The notes beneath the pieces are model-generated. The model had not been told where the DNA came from. It did not search any database and was given only the letters and a program-made list of their open reading frames with translations. A stretch of 64,000 bases of DNA from Simmondsia chinensis (taxonomy: Eukaryota; Streptophyta; Magnoliopsida; Caryophyllales; Simmondsiaceae). The translations under genes were made by a program, and so were the position numbers. The stretch spans positions 7,013,320 through 7,077,319 of the forward strand of contig JAGTTD010000007.1 in assembly GCA_018398585.1 (NCBI GenBank), written 5' to 3'. Positions 61,785 to 64,000 of the stretch are shown one piece after another (the stretch's first letter is position 1; each line of letters starts with the position of its first letter).

Positions 61785-63870
61785 AAAAGTACCTACAACC
61801 TTTCGCTGGGAGTTGAGTCAGAGCGGTTTCGTCGAAGAAATCCAAAATCCAAGACAAATAGTAAGCCGTGGCCATGTTACCATCCAGTTTATCATTTGTG
61901 GATGCTATGGAATTGAAATCTCTGGAGAAAATGACTGCAGAGTTGGCAAAGGGAAAGGTCACGGTCATGCTTCTCCAGAATGCCGGTCTTCTTCCTTTGT
62001 TCGGTTCCCCATACAGGAACACATGAGTCCATTACTTTCATGAGCTTTGGTTTGTGATGCGGGCCTTCATATACCTGCCAGAAATTTTTATAAACTTTAA
62101 AAACATATTGTTGTTCCAAAAGATTGCCACATCACCTAACAAGCCTATTGGATCAACAATAAAGAAGGACTAAAAAGACAAATGCCTCCTAATAAAAACA
62201 TTTTTTGTTTATGTTTCTAAAAGAAATAAAATGTCGGGCCTGAACTTCTTATTAAGCTCACAAAGAGCTTGAACCATCAAGGATTGGCCCAAGCCTTGAC
62301 AATTCCAACATATAATACTCATGGGGTGTAAGGAAGTTGTTCTGGGACAACCGCCGCAAACCCCTCAAAAATGAGACGTCGAGGTCCAGATGGATTATGT
62401 CAAGAGATAGGGATGGGATGGCCTCCTGTTTGGTTGCCCGGGAGCGCATAATGCTTCTTTAATTTTTCCACCTCCGCTCGTCTTATAGCTGCCTTTTTAA
62501 TGCTTCTCAGTTTAATAGCCCCTTTCTTACAAAGAATGCCGTCTCTGATGTTATTAGAGAGAGTCCAAAAAAGATCCCTAAATTTCTTCTTCATAAATGT
62601 TACTAAGTGTCCCGGCTGAGTTGAAGAGGATCTCGGGATCAAGGAACTAGTTCCCAAACTTGTCAACGCTTACCAAGTTGGAGACTGCCTCCTTTAACGT
62701 AGCTTTGACCTTTTTCCTAGCAGTAAAACTCTCTACTTCCCTGTCCCTTCTTTTCCCCTTACCTGTTTGTGGGCAACCGGCTAATGCCCCTGACCCCGTA
62801 AACAAAGAGAGCTGGAGCTTCTCCTGGATACATTTACATGTTGCTTGGATACTAATGATGCCTTTTCCCTAGCGTTTCGGTCTCGATCTCCGTCAAGTCC
62901 GGATCGTCCTGATCTCCTACATCAGCTAAAGGGATCTCAACCTTGTTAGAAGAACACTCTTTGGCTCTTAAGAATCCGTCAAAAGGTGGGATATCCTTAG
63001 AAGCATCATCGTCCCAATGACTTTTCAGAACGTGCCCCAATTTACCACAGGCATAACAAAAGTCACCTAAACGTTCATACTTAAATCTAACCCACAAGTC
63101 GTGTTTCTCATTTCTTTTAAGGAAAAAACCACACATGAGATAGTTGTCAACATTTACCTCAACCTTCATTCTTATGAATCTAGACCAGAGCATGTCCCAT
63201 TCCTCCTCCATGTCCAGCTTTATGATTTTTGGGAAGAGCTCACCAATTTTGGTTGCGTTGTGGTAAGACATCATGCTTATAGGAAGGCTGTGAACTTGGA
63301 CCCAAAACTCCGAGGTAGGGAAGTCAATTTCTTCAAATGTGACGTCACTGTCCAAAGCTTTAAGAGCAATATGGGCATCGTTAATGGACCAAGGGGTCCC
63401 TTCTCTAGCTCTAGTTCTATCTTTTTTACGAATAAGAAGAGGTTGTACGCTACTTCATGAATCTCGAGCTTTCCTTTCGGTTTCCAAGCCTTGTCCAGCA
63501 CCGCCTCAATGGGACTGATTTTGACGGGTTTCCCCATGAGAACCTTCCCCACCAAAGTTTAGTGCTTTAAGGCCTTTGAGAGACCACCCTCCTCAGACAT
63601 TTCCAGGTTATATAAGTTGTTTCCCAGCATTTCAATGTGGTTTAGATGTGGGTTTTTGTTGGCCATTTGCTTAATTTCTAAGGGTGAGACTCTGTTGAAG
63701 ACAAGACACTGTTCAATAGAAAAGGTGAAATTTTTTAGAAAAGGTGGTTTGGGAGGATAAAAGAGATTCCATTTTATAATGAGAGGGAAAGAGGGCTTTG
63801 GTGGAGGGGGTAGTAAATGGCGTGAGGGGGCTACTTTAGACTTCATTAGATACGAGAGAGGGTTAACGAG
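61785..63870 (-). pseudogene. L1-type LINE fragment: ORF1 and start of the endonuclease
   Basis: Reading leftward: an N-terminal frame (63846-63559) and a linker (63555 on) precede the DUF4283-like core with FPTSEFWVQVHSLPISMM and a CCHC-like CYACGKLGHVLKSHW (about 63060). Then comes a charged tail (62660-62400). The endonuclease start MSIICWNCQGLGQSL lies at about 62320. Further endonuclease traces (IGLLGDVAIFWNN; the DFNSIAS region) end near 61785. Frameshifts separate every part. RT and 3' end are missing, so this is an internal deletion product rather than a normal 5'-truncated LINE. It may extend past the window edge. Confidence 0.82.
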
Positions 63871-64000
63871 GTAGGTGAAGCAAAGTAAATGAAGGATGAG
63901 AAAATACCAGGGAAGAGCGAGGGAAGATGGTTGACAGGAGCTAACAGGAGGCCGGCGAAGGAGATTCAGGTGGATTTTGCAAGTAAGAAGCGAAATGTTG

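Overview
This is nuclear DNA from a seed plant, most likely a eudicot with a transposon-rich genome. It has plant-type split genes with short coding exons and large introns, a fossil chloroplast ndhH fragment, and layers of copia LTR retrotransposons, L1- and RTE-type LINEs, SINEs, hAT-like MITEs and a small Helitron. I cannot name the species.

Three host genes are visible. (1) The 3' end of a type I inositol polyphosphate 5-phosphatase lies on the + strand at the left edge (893-1091). (2) A complete short-chain dehydrogenase/reductase of the plant DHRS12-like type lies on the - strand (5381-22548). Its ten coding exons join in phase to a 322-residue protein, and its introns are bloated with repeats. 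(3) A complete seed-type tonoplast aquaporin (TIP3 class, 256 residues, three exons) lies on the - strand (56415-60895), with RY and ABRE motifs just upstream.

Layout. 0-5.4 kb: phosphatase end, a GC-rich fold-back element, an ndhH pseudogene. 5.4-22.5 kb: the SDR gene, whose introns hold a MITE, SINE pieces, a solo LTR, an RTE LINE carrying a hAT MITE, a Helitron and tandem repeats. 22.8-33.3 kb: a + strand copia (B) whose 5' LTR is split by a - strand copia cluster (C) with three LTRs. 33.3-35.6 kb: hairpin-rich and AT-rich repeats and a copia scrap. 35.6-42.3 kb: an essentially full-length L1 LINE with an 18-bp target duplication and an open ORF1. 42.3-50.3 kb: copia remnants, a LINE tail, tandem repeats, a 2-kb LTR, and a copia 3' end whose LTR contains a 5S rRNA-like/SINE chimera and a MITE. 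50.35-56.03 kb: a structurally complete copia (A) with a perfect target duplication and palindrome-studded LTRs. 56.4-60.9 kb: the aquaporin gene, with a clean hAT MITE in intron 2. 61.8-63.9 kb: a decayed L1 ORF1/endonuclease fragment.

The host genes do not form a pathway or cluster. The most unusual signals are the variable arrays of a 16-bp palindrome (TGTGTGTCGACACACA) in LTRs of one copia family, the 5S/SINE chimera, and a same-sense LTR with a G-box and TATA box about 0.8 kb upstream of the SDR start codon. I found no clearly new multi-gene system.
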